In this document: piece after piece, positions 32,971-41,006 of the stretch | How the letters are laid out: each line of letters starts with the position of its first letter | How positions within the stretch are numbered: position 1 is the stretch's first letter | NCBI GenBank assembly: GCA_910587075.1 | Contig: CAJUKE010000003.1 | Location: 113,464-172,372 of the forward strand | Reading direction: 5' to 3' | Length of the DNA stretch: 58,909 nucleotides | Origin: an uncultured Muribaculaceae bacterium | GTDB taxonomy: Bacteria > Bacteroidota > Bacteroidia > Bacteroidales > Muribaculaceae | The notes under the pieces: model-generated | Told to the model about the DNA's origin: nothing | What the model saw: the letters and a program-made list of their open reading frames with translations, nothing else | Databases searched by the model: none | Made by a program: the position numbers and the translations under genes

Positions 32971-34272
32971 TCAGTTTGTTTCTTCGGGGATAAGTCCGGC
33001 GGCTACCATCGCCTGGCGGAAATCGTCGATAATATCCTCGGCATCCTCCAACCCGAGCGATACGCGTAGCAGGGTGGGGGTGACTCCGGCCGCTTCGAGG
33101 TCGGCCTCGGAGAGCTGCTTGTGAGTGGTCGACGCGGGGTGGGTCACAACCGTTATCGAGTCACCGATCATCGTCATATGGGCGGCGAGTTTCAGCGCTT
33201 CCACGAACTTCACTGTGGTTTCCAGCGACCCTTCGAGCTCGACTGTCAGCACCCCGGAGCAGCCGAAGCGGAAATATTTCGCGGCCTTCTCATGACCCGG
33301 GTGCCCTTCGAAGCCTACGAAGCTCACGCGCTTTACCCCCGGCGCGCTTCGTAGCCATTCGGCCAGGCGGCGGGTCGATTCGGCCTGGTGGCGCGCACGG
33401 AGCGAGAGGGTTTCCAGGCCCAGCAGCATCAGGTAGCTGTCGAACGCCGATGGTGAGGCACCGAAGTCGCGCAGGCCGTCGACGCGGCATTTCACTATGA
33501 ATGCGGCGGGGCCGAACGCCTCCCGGAGGTTCAGTCCGTGGTACCCCTCCGAAGGGCCGTCGATCGAGGGGAATTTGCCGTTACTCCAGTCGAAGCGCCC
33601 GGAGTCGACGATCACGCCCCCCATCGCCGTGCCGTGGCCGTTGATCCATTTTGTGGCCGAGTCGGTGATGATGTCGGCACCCCAGTCGAACGGATTGCAG
33701 AGGTAGCCACCGGCCCCGAAAGTGTTGTCGATTATCAGCGGAATTCCGGCCTCGTGAGCCACGGTGGCGAGCCCCTCGATGTCGGCCACGCCGCAGGTGG
33801 GGTTGCCCATACTCTCGGCGAACACGCAGCGGGTGCGTTCGTCGATAAGCGCCGCGAAGTCGGCGGGGTCCTCAGAGCGTGCTATTCTGACGTCGATGCC
33901 GAGCTTCCGCAGCGAGTGGCGGAAGAGGTTGTAGGTGCCACCATAGAGCAGCGGGGAGGCCACGATGTTGTCGCCGGCTGATGCCAGAGCGGTTACGGCG
34001 ATTAGAATAGCCGACATCCCCGAGGCCACGGCAAGGGCGCCGACCCCTCCGTAGAGCGCGGCGACACGTTCCTCATAGGCCGAAGTCGTCGGGTTTTGCA
34101 GACGGGTGTAGATGTTGCCCGGTTCGGAAAGCTCGAAAAGGTTTGCGGCGTGCTCGCAGCTCTTGAAGCGGTAAGCGGCAGTGGGGTAGATGGCAACGCC
34201 GCGCGAGCCTGTGGCTTCGTCGGGGCGGAGTCCCGCGTGGATCTGGCGGGTGGCGAATCGCAGATTATTCAT
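32971..34272 (-). CDS. metY: O-acetylhomoserine sulfhydrylase (aminocarboxypropyltransferase)
   Basis: 433 residues of the Cys/Met metabolism PLP-enzyme family. MetY condenses O-acetylhomoserine with sulfide to give homocysteine. The PLP lysine is in DSATKWINGHGTAMGG, the N-terminal signature is LRFATRQIHAGLRPD, and the YPTAAYRF and GNIYTRLQNPT segments match the OAH/OAS sulfhydrylase branch rather than MetB. With metX and hom downstream the operon carries homoserine synthesis, activation and direct sulfhydrylation in one transcript. It is preceded by a Met-rich leader ORF and terminator (34337-34501) that should control the whole operon. Confidence 0.95.
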   Translation of the reverse strand: MNNLRFATRQIHAGLRPDEATGSRGVAIYPTAAYRFKSCEHAANLFELSEPGNIYTRLQNPTTSAYEERVAALYGGVGALAVASGMSAILIAVTALASAGDNIVASPLLYGGTYNLFRHSLRKLGIDVRIARSEDPADFAALIDERTRCVFAESMGNPTCGVADIEGLATVAHEAGIPLIIDNTFGAGGYLCNPFDWGADIITDSATKWINGHGTAMGGVIVDSGRFDWSNGKFPSIDGPSEGYHGLNLREAFGPAAFIVKCRVDGLRDFGASPSAFDSYLMLLGLETLSLRARHQAESTRRLAEWLRSAPGVKRVSFVGFEGHPGHEKAAKYFRFGCSGVLTVELEGSLETTVKFVEALKLAAHMTMIGDSITVVTHPASTTHKQLSEADLEAAGVTPTLLRVSLGLEDAEDIIDDFRQAMVAAGLIPEETN

Positions 34273-34329
34273 ATCGTTTTGCTGTTTATAATTCTATTTG
34301 TTATTAGTCGGACGAGCCGACGGGTATAT

Positions 34330-34365
34330 AAAAAATCACCGGCCCCCGAGGTTCGGGAGCCGGTG
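34330..34365 (-). terminator. Attenuator terminator of the met operon (3:4 hairpin)
   Basis: On the minus strand CACCGGCTCCCGA (34365-34353), a 3-nt loop and TCGGGGGCCGGTG (34349-34337) form a 13-bp stem with one G-U pair. A T6 run follows (34335-34330). It lies between the leader ORF and metY, so unless prevented from folding it should stop transcription before the structural genes. Confidence 0.9.
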
Positions 34366-34468
34366 TAATGTTGTCGAGTATATATGCGAGAACTCACCCC
34401 CGGCTCCGTCGGCAGCGCATCATCATCATACCCATCATCATAGCCTCGGCGGCGGTAGCCGTCGGGGT
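34356..34468 (-). promoter_or_regulatory. Alternative pairing segments of the met attenuator
   Basis: Segment 1 is ACCCCGACGGCT (34468-34457, leader codons 12-15). Segment 2 is GGAGCCGGGGGT (34407-34396, last leader codons and stop). Segment 3 is the 5' arm of the terminator. Segments 1 and 2 can form 10 pairs around a GA bulge. The GGAGCCGG of segment 2 (34407-34400) is exactly complementary to CCGGCTCC in segment 3 (34363-34356), giving an antiterminator that excludes the terminator. A ribosome waiting on the Met codons would leave segment 2 free; one at the stop codon would cover it. Confidence 0.75.
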
Positions 34469-34501
34469 AAAGCGGGTTATGTTGTTCGACGCGGTAATCA
34501 T
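34394..34501 (-). CDS. Methionine-rich leader peptide of the metY-metX-hom operon
   Basis: A 35-codon ORF from the ATG at 34501 to the TGA at 34394. Codons 21-28 read MMMGMMMM, seven Met codons in eight, and the first half has five Thr and two Ile. The tail RCRRSRG is encoded by the antiterminator sequence. It lies about 60 nt downstream of the operon promoter and 28 nt before the terminator hairpin, the geometry of amino-acid leader peptides such as trpL, hisL and thrL. The peptide itself is probably of no consequence; its translation is the sensor. No Shine-Dalgarno is evident, as is usual in Bacteroidetes. Not verified by comparison with other genomes. Confidence 0.85.
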   Translation of the reverse strand: MITASNNITRFTPTATAAEAMMMGMMMMRCRRSRG

Positions 34502-34566
34502 TCCGTAAGAGTCGTTTTCAGGGGGTTCTACAATCAGTCAAAGGCGTTTCTCCTTTAACTACGGCG

Positions 34567-34597
34567 CAAAGTTATGTTTTTTGCTTCAAACTTCCAA
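34567..34597 (-). promoter_or_regulatory. Promoter of the met leader/operon
   Basis: TTGG (34597-34594), 19 nt, TAACTTTG (34574-34567) on the minus strand. Transcription should start near 34560, giving a transcript of about 225 nt when attenuated. Together with the leader this accounts for the 366-nt gap 34273-34638. Confidence 0.7.
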
Positions 34598-34638
34598 GGT
34601 CTTCGGAGTTTTTTCTTCCAGTTTTGCTTGGAAAATGT

Positions 34639-35937
34639 TTAGAGACGGCCTGTTACACGCAGGTATTCAACGCAATAGATGCGTAGTTGCGTCGAGGCCT
34701 CGATCAGGTCGGCCGACGAGGAGTGCCACTGGCTCTGGGCGTCGAGGAGGTCGGTGAGCGACGAAAGCCCTAACTCGTAGGCCTGGGTGATGTTGGCCAG
34801 GCTGGTGTCGGCCTGCCCCATGGCGAGCCGCGCGGCTTCGAGCTGGCGCTCCCCGGAGTTAACGTTGTCGATGGCCTGTCGCACTTCGAGATTCATCAGT
34901 TTCAGGCGGTCGTCGCGCACAATTTCGGCGCTCTCGGCCTCGATTTTGGCGTGTTTCACCTTCTTGATACCCTCGCCCCAGTGCCATATAGGCACAGAGA
35001 GCGACACCATAATGTTCCAGAGGTTATCGTTCGTGGTGCTGCTGAAAGGGTAGTAGTTGCCGTCGGGCCCCTGCTGCACGCCGCTGAAGCGGATGTTGCC
35101 ATAGGCGGTCCATCCGGCCATCACGCCGAGAGTCGGGAGGAAGTCGGCCCGGGTCATATTCACCTGCTGGCGCTTGGCGTCAATGTCGAGCTGCAGCAGC
35201 GCTGCCTCGGGGCGGTCGAGCAGCGAATAGTCGGCCAGGTTCTTCGGCAGCTCGATGGCTACCTCGGTGTCGGCGGGGATGATTTCGGTGTCGGTAGGCA
35301 CCCCTATTATGTGGCAGAGGTTCATACGGCAGAGGTTGGCCCCGTTTTCGACCTGCCCTTTCTGATACAGTACCTGCGCCCTGCGGGCCTCGATGCGCTG
35401 CATATCGTTGCGGGTCATAAGTCCGGCCTCAAGCGCGGCGGCGGTGAGAGCGTAAGCCGAGTCGATTTGCGCGACGTAGCTCCGCATCATACGCTCCTTG
35501 GCGAGAATCGCGACATAGCTCCAATAGGAGGTCTGCGCGTCGGCGCTCACCTCCGCGCTCGTCATGCGGCGCTGCTCCCGGGCGGCTTTCAGGCCGATTC
35601 CGGCGAGCTTGTTGGCGGCGACAATCTTTCCCCCGGCGAACACCGGCTGGGTGACGTTGAATCCGGCAAGCCACATCGCTTTCATATTGAGCGTCATACC
35701 CATAGTCTCGAACTCGGGCAGCATGCTGCTGAGCATTGCCGAACCGGCGAACTTGGGCAGATAGGCCGTGCGTGCCACGCCCCGTTGCAGCCGGGCCTGC
35801 TCCACGGCGTTGTCGGCGACTTTCAGGTCGGCGCTGCTGTCGAGCGCCATTGCCACGCACTGGCGGGAGTCGAGGGTTATGCCCGCGGCCGGGAGCGCCG
35901 CCGCGAGCGCTATTATGATGGATAACAACTTATTCAT
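34639..35937 (-). CDS. TolC family outer membrane efflux protein (RND partner)
   Basis: 432 residues: a signal peptide (ending AAGITL), then two OEP repeats of long helices typical of TolC-like trimeric exit ducts (QARLQRGVARTAYLPKFAGSAML in the first, LGLSSLTDLLDAQSQWHSSSADLIEA in the second). No lipobox is visible. It is the last gene of an adaptor-pump-duct operon and its start overlaps the end of the RND gene by 8 nt. The trimer should open the RND pump to the outside. Confidence 0.92.
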   Translation of the reverse strand: MNKLLSIIIALAAALPAAGITLDSRQCVAMALDSSADLKVADNAVEQARLQRGVARTAYLPKFAGSAMLSSMLPEFETMGMTLNMKAMWLAGFNVTQPVFAGGKIVAANKLAGIGLKAAREQRRMTSAEVSADAQTSYWSYVAILAKERMMRSYVAQIDSAYALTAAALEAGLMTRNDMQRIEARRAQVLYQKGQVENGANLCRMNLCHIIGVPTDTEIIPADTEVAIELPKNLADYSLLDRPEAALLQLDIDAKRQQVNMTRADFLPTLGVMAGWTAYGNIRFSGVQQGPDGNYYPFSSTTNDNLWNIMVSLSVPIWHWGEGIKKVKHAKIEAESAEIVRDDRLKLMNLEVRQAIDNVNSGERQLEAARLAMGQADTSLANITQAYELGLSSLTDLLDAQSQWHSSSADLIEASTQLRIYCVEYLRVTGRL

Positions 35938-38900
35938 TATCGGGCTTTTTCACTTTGAAGAGAATCGAATAGAACAGGGGCAGGAGCAGCAGTGTGACGA
36001 TTGTGCCCACGAACAGGCCGCCGATTACCACAACGGCCAGCGAGCCGTACATCGGGTCGGGGATGAGGGGGATCATACCCACGATGGTGGTGAAGGAGGC
36101 GAGCATCACGGGGCGCACGCGGCTCAGTGTGGCGTTGACCACGGCGTGGAACAGGTGCTGCCCCTCCTGGGTGCTGAGCCTGGTAATCTCGTCGACAAGC
36201 ACGATCGCGTTTTTAACCATCATGCCTATGAGGCCCATAAAGCCGAGTATGGCGATGAACGTGAACGGGGTGTCGGTGAGAAGCAGCAACGGCACTATGC
36301 CGCAGAGCACGAACGGGAAGCTGACGAGCACCACGAACAGTTTTTTCCAACTGTTGAACAGGCAGAGAAGCACCGTGAACACGATCAGCAATATCATAGG
36401 CATAAACCCTATGAGCTTTTCGATGGCCTCGCCGCTGAGCTCACCCTCGCCCACGAAGCGGAGCTCGTAGCCCGCGGGCAGGTCGATGGAACCCACCCGG
36501 TCGCGGAGCCAAGCCTCTACCTTGGCCGGGGTGGCGTCGGGATTGAGTGGGTCGGGGTCGCATTCAGCCTCGATCACGCGGCGCCCGTTGAGGCGGGTGA
36601 GATATGTCTCGCTCCAACCGAGCGAGGCCGAGTCGGTCACAGCCGCGAGGGTTGTCGAGCGGAACATATTCTTTCGCAGGTCGTCGGGCGAGGTGGCCCC
36701 GGTGGCGAGCCCGGCGAGTTTCGACGGGTCGATGCTGAGGTTGGCGGTCGACCATACGGGAATGCTCCCCGGGTCGGTGAGGCGCGAGCCGTCGTCGCGG
36801 CGGGTGGTCACATATACCGGCACCTGCCGGTCGCCGTCGGCCACCACGCCAACCGCCATGCCGTCGCCTGCGGCTTGCAGAGCGTTGGCCACATCGGAGC
36901 GGTTTACGCCCGCCCTCTGGGCGTCGGCTTGCGAGTAGCTGAAAGTGATACGCTTGCCGCGTGGCATCCAGTTGTTCTGCACCGAATACGGGTCAACGAG
37001 GGGGCACTCCCTCATAAGCGCCTCCGCCTCGGCGCTGAGGCGCCTGAGCACCGCCGGGTCGGGTCCGGCGAACTCGATTTCGACCGTGTGCGACGAGGAG
37101 ATGGAGAAGTTGTACTTGCGGGTGCGTATGTAAGCGTCGGGCGCTATATCGCGGAGATGTTCCCGCAGCTCGTTCTGCACCCGCTGCATAGTCTTGAAGT
37201 CGGCGCAGTCAACTATCATCTCGGCGTAGTTGTCGCCACCGGTGGGCATTGGGCGCACCAGTGTGTAGCGTGCGGGGGCACCTCCGGTGCTGACAACCAC
37301 GCGGTCGACGCCGGGAAACGCCTTGGCGCTGTCGGCCAGGGCCAATACGCGGTCGGCGACAGCTTCGGGGTGCGCCTCCGGCTCGAAATAACACTCCACG
37401 ATGAACTGCTTATAGTCGAAGTCGGGAAAGAACACCTGCCTTACACGGGTCATGCCCGCCACGGCGCATAGCAGAATGGCGATGGCGCAGGTTACCGATA
37501 TGGCTTTGTGCCCTATGAGCCAGCGGAGCAGTTTGCCGACCGCCCGGTTGAACGCGTTGGGTTTCGGGGCCGATGCCTCGATTTCGGCAGCCGCCTTGGC
37601 GGGATTCTTCGAGCCGATCCACGCCGCGGCGCAAACCGGCACCTGCACGAGCGCCAGCACCCAGCTTACAAGAAGGCTCACGCAGATTACCAGGAAGAGG
37701 TCGCCCGCGAACTCGCCGACTGACCCCGGGGTGAGGTAGATCGGGAGGAAGGTGCAGGAGGCAACTACTGTGGCCCCGAGGAGGGGGAGCGCCGTGTCGC
37801 GTCCAATGCGGTAGAGGTAGGTTTCGGGGCGGAGTCCGCGCTGCCGGTCAACCAGGATGCCGTCCATAATCACAACGGCGTTATCCACGAGCATACCCAT
37901 CGCGACTATGAACGCGCCCAGAGAGATGCGTTGAAGCGTGGTGCCGAGATTGGCGAGTATCGGGAACGACAGCGCGACGGTCAGCACCAGGCCGAAGCCG
38001 ATGATTACGCCCGAGCGCCATCCCATTGAGAACATCAGCACCACGATGACTATCAGCACCGATTCGAGCAGGTTAAGCATAAACCCTTCCACGGCGTCGC
38101 TCACCTTGTCGGGCTGATAGAATACCTTTTCGACCACCATACCGGCGGGGAGCGTGCGGCTTACCTCGGCGATCTTAGCATCCACCTCCTTGCCCACGTC
38201 GGGCACTATGGCGGAGTTTTCGAGAGTCACGGCCAGGGTGAGCGCCTTCTCGCCGTCGGCGAAAATCTGGTTGCGCTTCGGCGACGCGGTCGAGCGCGTT
38301 ATTTTTGCGAGGTCGCCCAGGCGGGCTTTCTTCCCCTCGGGGGTGTCGATCAGCAGGTTGGCAAGGTCTTTCTCGGTGACTACCGCCTCGCTCACGGTTA
38401 CAGCGAAGCGGTCCGAGCCGTTGTTGACGGCTCCGGCATCGACCGTTTTGGCCGCCGACTGGAGCGCCATCATCACCTGGGTGGGCATAAGGCCGTTGCG
38501 GGCTAACTGCGATGCGGAGAACTCCACAATGAGCACCTCGGAGGGGACGCCTCCGATATTCACCCTGCGCACTCCGGGCACCGTGAGCAGCTCGCGGCGG
38601 AGCATTTTAGCGTAGCGCTCCATTTCGGGAAACGTGTAACCGTCGCCAGTCATAGTGAACAGGAGGCCGTAGACATCGACCATATCGTCGACCACGATGG
38701 GCTCCATACACCCTTGCGGCAGGGTCATGGCCACATCGGAGGCTTTGCGGCGTATGAGGTCGAACCGTTGTTCAAGCTCCTCGACCGGGAGCTCCATTTC
38801 GAACTCCACGTTGATAAGGGCCTGCCCGGGGCGGCACTCCGTCTTGATTTTGCGAATGTCGGGGAGGGTGCGCATAGCATCCTCCACCGGCTGCGCCGCC

Positions 38901-39088
38901 TCGATTTCCACCTGGTGTGCGTCGGCGCCGGGGTAAATCAGAATTACCGAAGCCTGCTTTACGGCTATGGCGGGGTCTTCGAGCTTAGGCATACGCAGGT
39001 AGCTCAGCACCCCCATGACTAAGATACCGACCATCAGCGCCCAGAAAAGAGTGCGGCGCCGCATAAAGAATTTCGTGAGTCTATCCAT
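35930..39088 (-). CDS. RND family efflux pump inner-membrane subunit
   Basis: 1052 residues with the RND plan: TM1 near residue 15, a large periplasmic loop, TM2-6 (about 330-480), TM7 near 530, a second loop, and TM8-12 (about 860-1045). The TM4 proton-relay motif GMLVDNAVVIMDG is intact. The N-terminal loop (VILIYPGADAHQVEIEAAQPVEDAM) belongs to the AcrB/HAE-like group rather than heavy-metal CusA, though the substrate cannot be told. It sits between an adaptor (7 nt upstream) and a TolC-type gene. The adjacent two-component system upstream may control it (inference). Confidence 0.93.
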   Translation of the reverse strand: MDRLTKFFMRRRTLFWALMVGILVMGVLSYLRMPKLEDPAIAVKQASVILIYPGADAHQVEIEAAQPVEDAMRTLPDIRKIKTECRPGQALINVEFEMELPVEELEQRFDLIRRKASDVAMTLPQGCMEPIVVDDMVDVYGLLFTMTGDGYTFPEMERYAKMLRRELLTVPGVRRVNIGGVPSEVLIVEFSASQLARNGLMPTQVMMALQSAAKTVDAGAVNNGSDRFAVTVSEAVVTEKDLANLLIDTPEGKKARLGDLAKITRSTASPKRNQIFADGEKALTLAVTLENSAIVPDVGKEVDAKIAEVSRTLPAGMVVEKVFYQPDKVSDAVEGFMLNLLESVLIVIVVLMFSMGWRSGVIIGFGLVLTVALSFPILANLGTTLQRISLGAFIVAMGMLVDNAVVIMDGILVDRQRGLRPETYLYRIGRDTALPLLGATVVASCTFLPIYLTPGSVGEFAGDLFLVICVSLLVSWVLALVQVPVCAAAWIGSKNPAKAAAEIEASAPKPNAFNRAVGKLLRWLIGHKAISVTCAIAILLCAVAGMTRVRQVFFPDFDYKQFIVECYFEPEAHPEAVADRVLALADSAKAFPGVDRVVVSTGGAPARYTLVRPMPTGGDNYAEMIVDCADFKTMQRVQNELREHLRDIAPDAYIRTRKYNFSISSSHTVEIEFAGPDPAVLRRLSAEAEALMRECPLVDPYSVQNNWMPRGKRITFSYSQADAQRAGVNRSDVANALQAAGDGMAVGVVADGDRQVPVYVTTRRDDGSRLTDPGSIPVWSTANLSIDPSKLAGLATGATSPDDLRKNMFRSTTLAAVTDSASLGWSETYLTRLNGRRVIEAECDPDPLNPDATPAKVEAWLRDRVGSIDLPAGYELRFVGEGELSGEAIEKLIGFMPMILLIVFTVLLCLFNSWKKLFVVLVSFPFVLCGIVPLLLLTDTPFTFIAILGFMGLIGMMVKNAIVLVDEITRLSTQEGQHLFHAVVNATLSRVRPVMLASFTTIVGMIPLIPDPMYGSLAVVVIGGLFVGTIVTLLLLPLFYSILFKVKKPDNE

Positions 39089-39095
39089 GGCGGTA

Positions 39096-40172
39096 TCAGA
39101 GGAGGTTACCCGGGTTAGTGGCGGAGGTGGCGGGGATCACGTTGACCTTCTCGCCGTTCACAAGGTGGTGGACTCCGGCTCTCACCACGCTCTGCGAGGG
39201 TGCGAGGCCCGAGGTTACGGTAACGGTGCCGTCGGGGTTGCCTGTGCCCTCGATAGTCACCGCGGTTGCTGTAATCACGGAGTCAGCCGGGTTGAAGACG
39301 TACACGGAGGGTCGGCCGCCATCGTCGAACAGGGCCGAGGAGGGGATGGTCACCGCCCCGCTACCGTCGCCGTCTGTCGCGATGGCTACTTCAAGGTTCA
39401 TACCCGGGGTGAGGGTGACACCACTGCCCGCGGCAACGTTGAGTTTCAGTTGGTAGAGCTGGTTGTTGTCGGCCTTCGGGGTGAGGCTGAGCATGCGCAG
39501 CGGAATGATCTTGCCGGGGAAGCGGGGCGAGCGCCCCTCGAATCGGGCGAAGCTCTCGCGGCGGAGGTATTCGCCAACCGGGAGGTCGACTACCACTTCG
39601 AGCCGCGTGTTGTCCATCAGGTCGACAACCGGGGTGCCGGCGTCGACCATCTCGCCCGGTTCGAAGTTCACCGAGGTAACGACCCCGTCGGCGGGCGCGG
39701 TCAGGCGGCAGTAGGCTATTTTCTTTTCGTTGAGGGCGAGCTGGTAGGCGAGTTGTCGGGCACCGGTGGTGGCCTTCTCGAAATCGTTGTCGCTCAGGCC
39801 GCCTGAGGCGTGCAGCTTGGCGTGGCGGGCGGTTTCGGCCTCGATCTGCGCAGCCTGTACGCGCAGCTGGTTCACGCCGAGCACATAGTCGGCCGAGTCG
39901 AGCACGGCGAGCAGCTGCCCTTCGCGCACGCGGTCACCTTCCTTCACATATACGCGTTTGAGTTCTCCGGCGGTTTTGAACGCGGCCGAAACGGTGCGGG
40001 CCTCCTCGACCCGTCCGGCGAACTCGCGGAGTGTCGCGCCGTCGGCGCTCCGAGGCTCGGTTAGAAACACGTTGTGTACCGCTCCTTCCTTGGCGGTATC
40101 CGAGCCGCCGGAACAGGATACCGCGAAAACCGCGGCAATGGCGACCGCCGCCACCGAGGCGGTTCTCTTCAT
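39096..40172 (-). CDS. RND efflux periplasmic adaptor lipoprotein
   Basis: About 358 residues from the ATG at 40172 (MKRTASVAAVAIAAVFAVSCSGG, lipobox AVSC); an ATG five codons earlier (40187) is also possible. The membrane-fusion layout follows: barrel/lipoyl half-motifs (VYVKEGDRVREGQLLAVLD and LTAPADGVVTSVNFEPGEMVDAGTPV), a helical hairpin of about 60 residues between them, then beta-barrel and membrane-proximal domains. It is first in the operon, with a promoter -7 element at 40227-40220. Confidence 0.93.
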   Translation of the reverse strand: MKRTASVAAVAIAAVFAVSCSGGSDTAKEGAVHNVFLTEPRSADGATLREFAGRVEEARTVSAAFKTAGELKRVYVKEGDRVREGQLLAVLDSADYVLGVNQLRVQAAQIEAETARHAKLHASGGLSDNDFEKATTGARQLAYQLALNEKKIAYCRLTAPADGVVTSVNFEPGEMVDAGTPVVDLMDNTRLEVVVDLPVGEYLRRESFARFEGRSPRFPGKIIPLRMLSLTPKADNNQLYQLKLNVAAGSGVTLTPGMNLEVAIATDGDGSGAVTIPSSALFDDGGRPSVYVFNPADSVITATAVTIEGTGNPDGTVTVTSGLAPSQSVVRAGVHHLVNGEKVNVIPATSATNPGNLL

Positions 40173-40219
40173 CAGTGTGATAAGCATCGTTGGTTTATGC
40201 TGTGGGTTCTTTCGAGTCG

Positions 40220-40227
40220 CGAAGTTA
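40220..40227 (-). promoter_or_regulatory. Promoter -7 element of the RND efflux operon
   Basis: TAACTTCG on the minus strand, 33-48 nt before the two candidate starts of the adaptor gene. No good -33 TTTG is seen, which could mean dependence on an activator, possibly the LytTR regulator encoded just upstream. Confidence 0.55.
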
Positions 40228-40298
40228 CGCGGAATCCACGGCATTATTTTGCCATTAAGTCGGAAAATGTACCCAATTTAGGCAAATTCGCCGCGAGG

Positions 40299-41006
40299 TT
40301 ATGCTCCGCCCAGGAGCGAGGGCAGGGTGTGGGCGTACTGGCGCCCCACCGGGAGGGTCGCGCCGTTGATGAGGCGGATTTCCTGGCGGGTGTAGCTCTT
40401 GACCTTGGAGCGGGCCACGATGAAGGAGCGGTGGATGCGCGGAAACTCCTCCGCGGGGAGCATGCCGGCGAGCTGTTTAAGGATCACGCGGGTCACGGTG
40501 CACTCGCCGGAAAGGCGGTGGATGCGCGAGTAGCGTTCGACGGCCTCGATGTAGAGGATGTCGTCGAGCGGAATGGTCACGTTGCTGTACTCCTGTTTTA
40601 CCACTATGCTCCCGAGGCGGGTTGTGGAGGTGTCGGCGCGTTTGTCGCCGATGCGCCTCATAGCTTTGGCTATGGCGGTTTCAAACCGGCTGAAGGCGAA
40701 AGGCTTGTGGAGATAGTCGACGGCGTCGAGATTGAACCCCTCGATGGCGTAGCTCAGGTATGCCGTGGTGAAAATCAGGCATATGTCCGAGGGGAGCTTC
40801 GCCGCGAGCGACAGCCCGCTCGTGTCCCCCATCTCGATGTCGAGGAAGAGTATGTCGGGTTTCGACGCGGCCACGGCCTCCATCCCCTCCGCCGGGTCGG
40901 AGAACGTCAGCAGCTCTATGCCTCCGAGGCGCTCGCAGAATTTGGCGATAACGTCGAGGGCAAGCGGTTCGTCGTCAATGGCTATGCATCTTATCTGTTT
41001 CTCCAT
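40299..41006 (-). CDS. LytTR-type two-component response regulator
   Basis: 235 residues: a CheY-like receiver (1-120) with the acidic pocket DDE (11-13), phospho-acceptor Asp56 (LFLDIEMG) and the conserved Thr/Lys positions. A LytTR DNA-binding domain (about 135-235) follows, with the family pattern DILYIEAVERYSRIH and FPRIHRSFIVA. LytTR regulators bind direct repeats upstream of their targets. The start lies 32 nt inside the sensor kinase gene, so the pair is translationally coupled. The RND operon downstream on the same strand is a likely target. Confidence 0.95.
   Translation of the reverse strand: MEKQIRCIAIDDEPLALDVIAKFCERLGGIELLTFSDPAEGMEAVAASKPDILFLDIEMGDTSGLSLAAKLPSDICLIFTTAYLSYAIEGFNLDAVDYLHKPFAFSRFETAIAKAMRRIGDKRADTSTTRLGSIVVKQEYSNVTIPLDDILYIEAVERYSRIHRLSGECTVTRVILKQLAGMLPAEEFPRIHRSFIVARSKVKSYTRQEIRLINGATLPVGRQYAHTLPSLLGGA

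Noticed and set aside
34298..34558. Plus-strand ORF with a His run (HHHHTHHH) that looks like a histidine-operon leader
   Set aside because: It is the antisense reading of the Met codons (CAT/ATG). The promoter and the T-tailed terminator both point along the minus strand, and no his gene or any plus-strand gene follows.
34394..34565. SAM-type riboswitch in the met leader
   Set aside because: I could not match the conserved core of SAM-I or SAM-II elements, and the sequence is fully explained by a leader ORF with alternative hairpins. A covariance-model scan would settle it.
34575..34638. Terminator after the RND-linked TolC gene
   Set aside because: Only a weak imperfect inverted repeat (AAACTCC...GGAAGTTT) is present without a clear T run in the right position.
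35768..37471. 567-codon open frame antisense to the TolC and RND genes
   Set aside because: His- and Glu-rich low-complexity translation with no family resemblance; the opposite strand encodes well-conserved efflux proteins.
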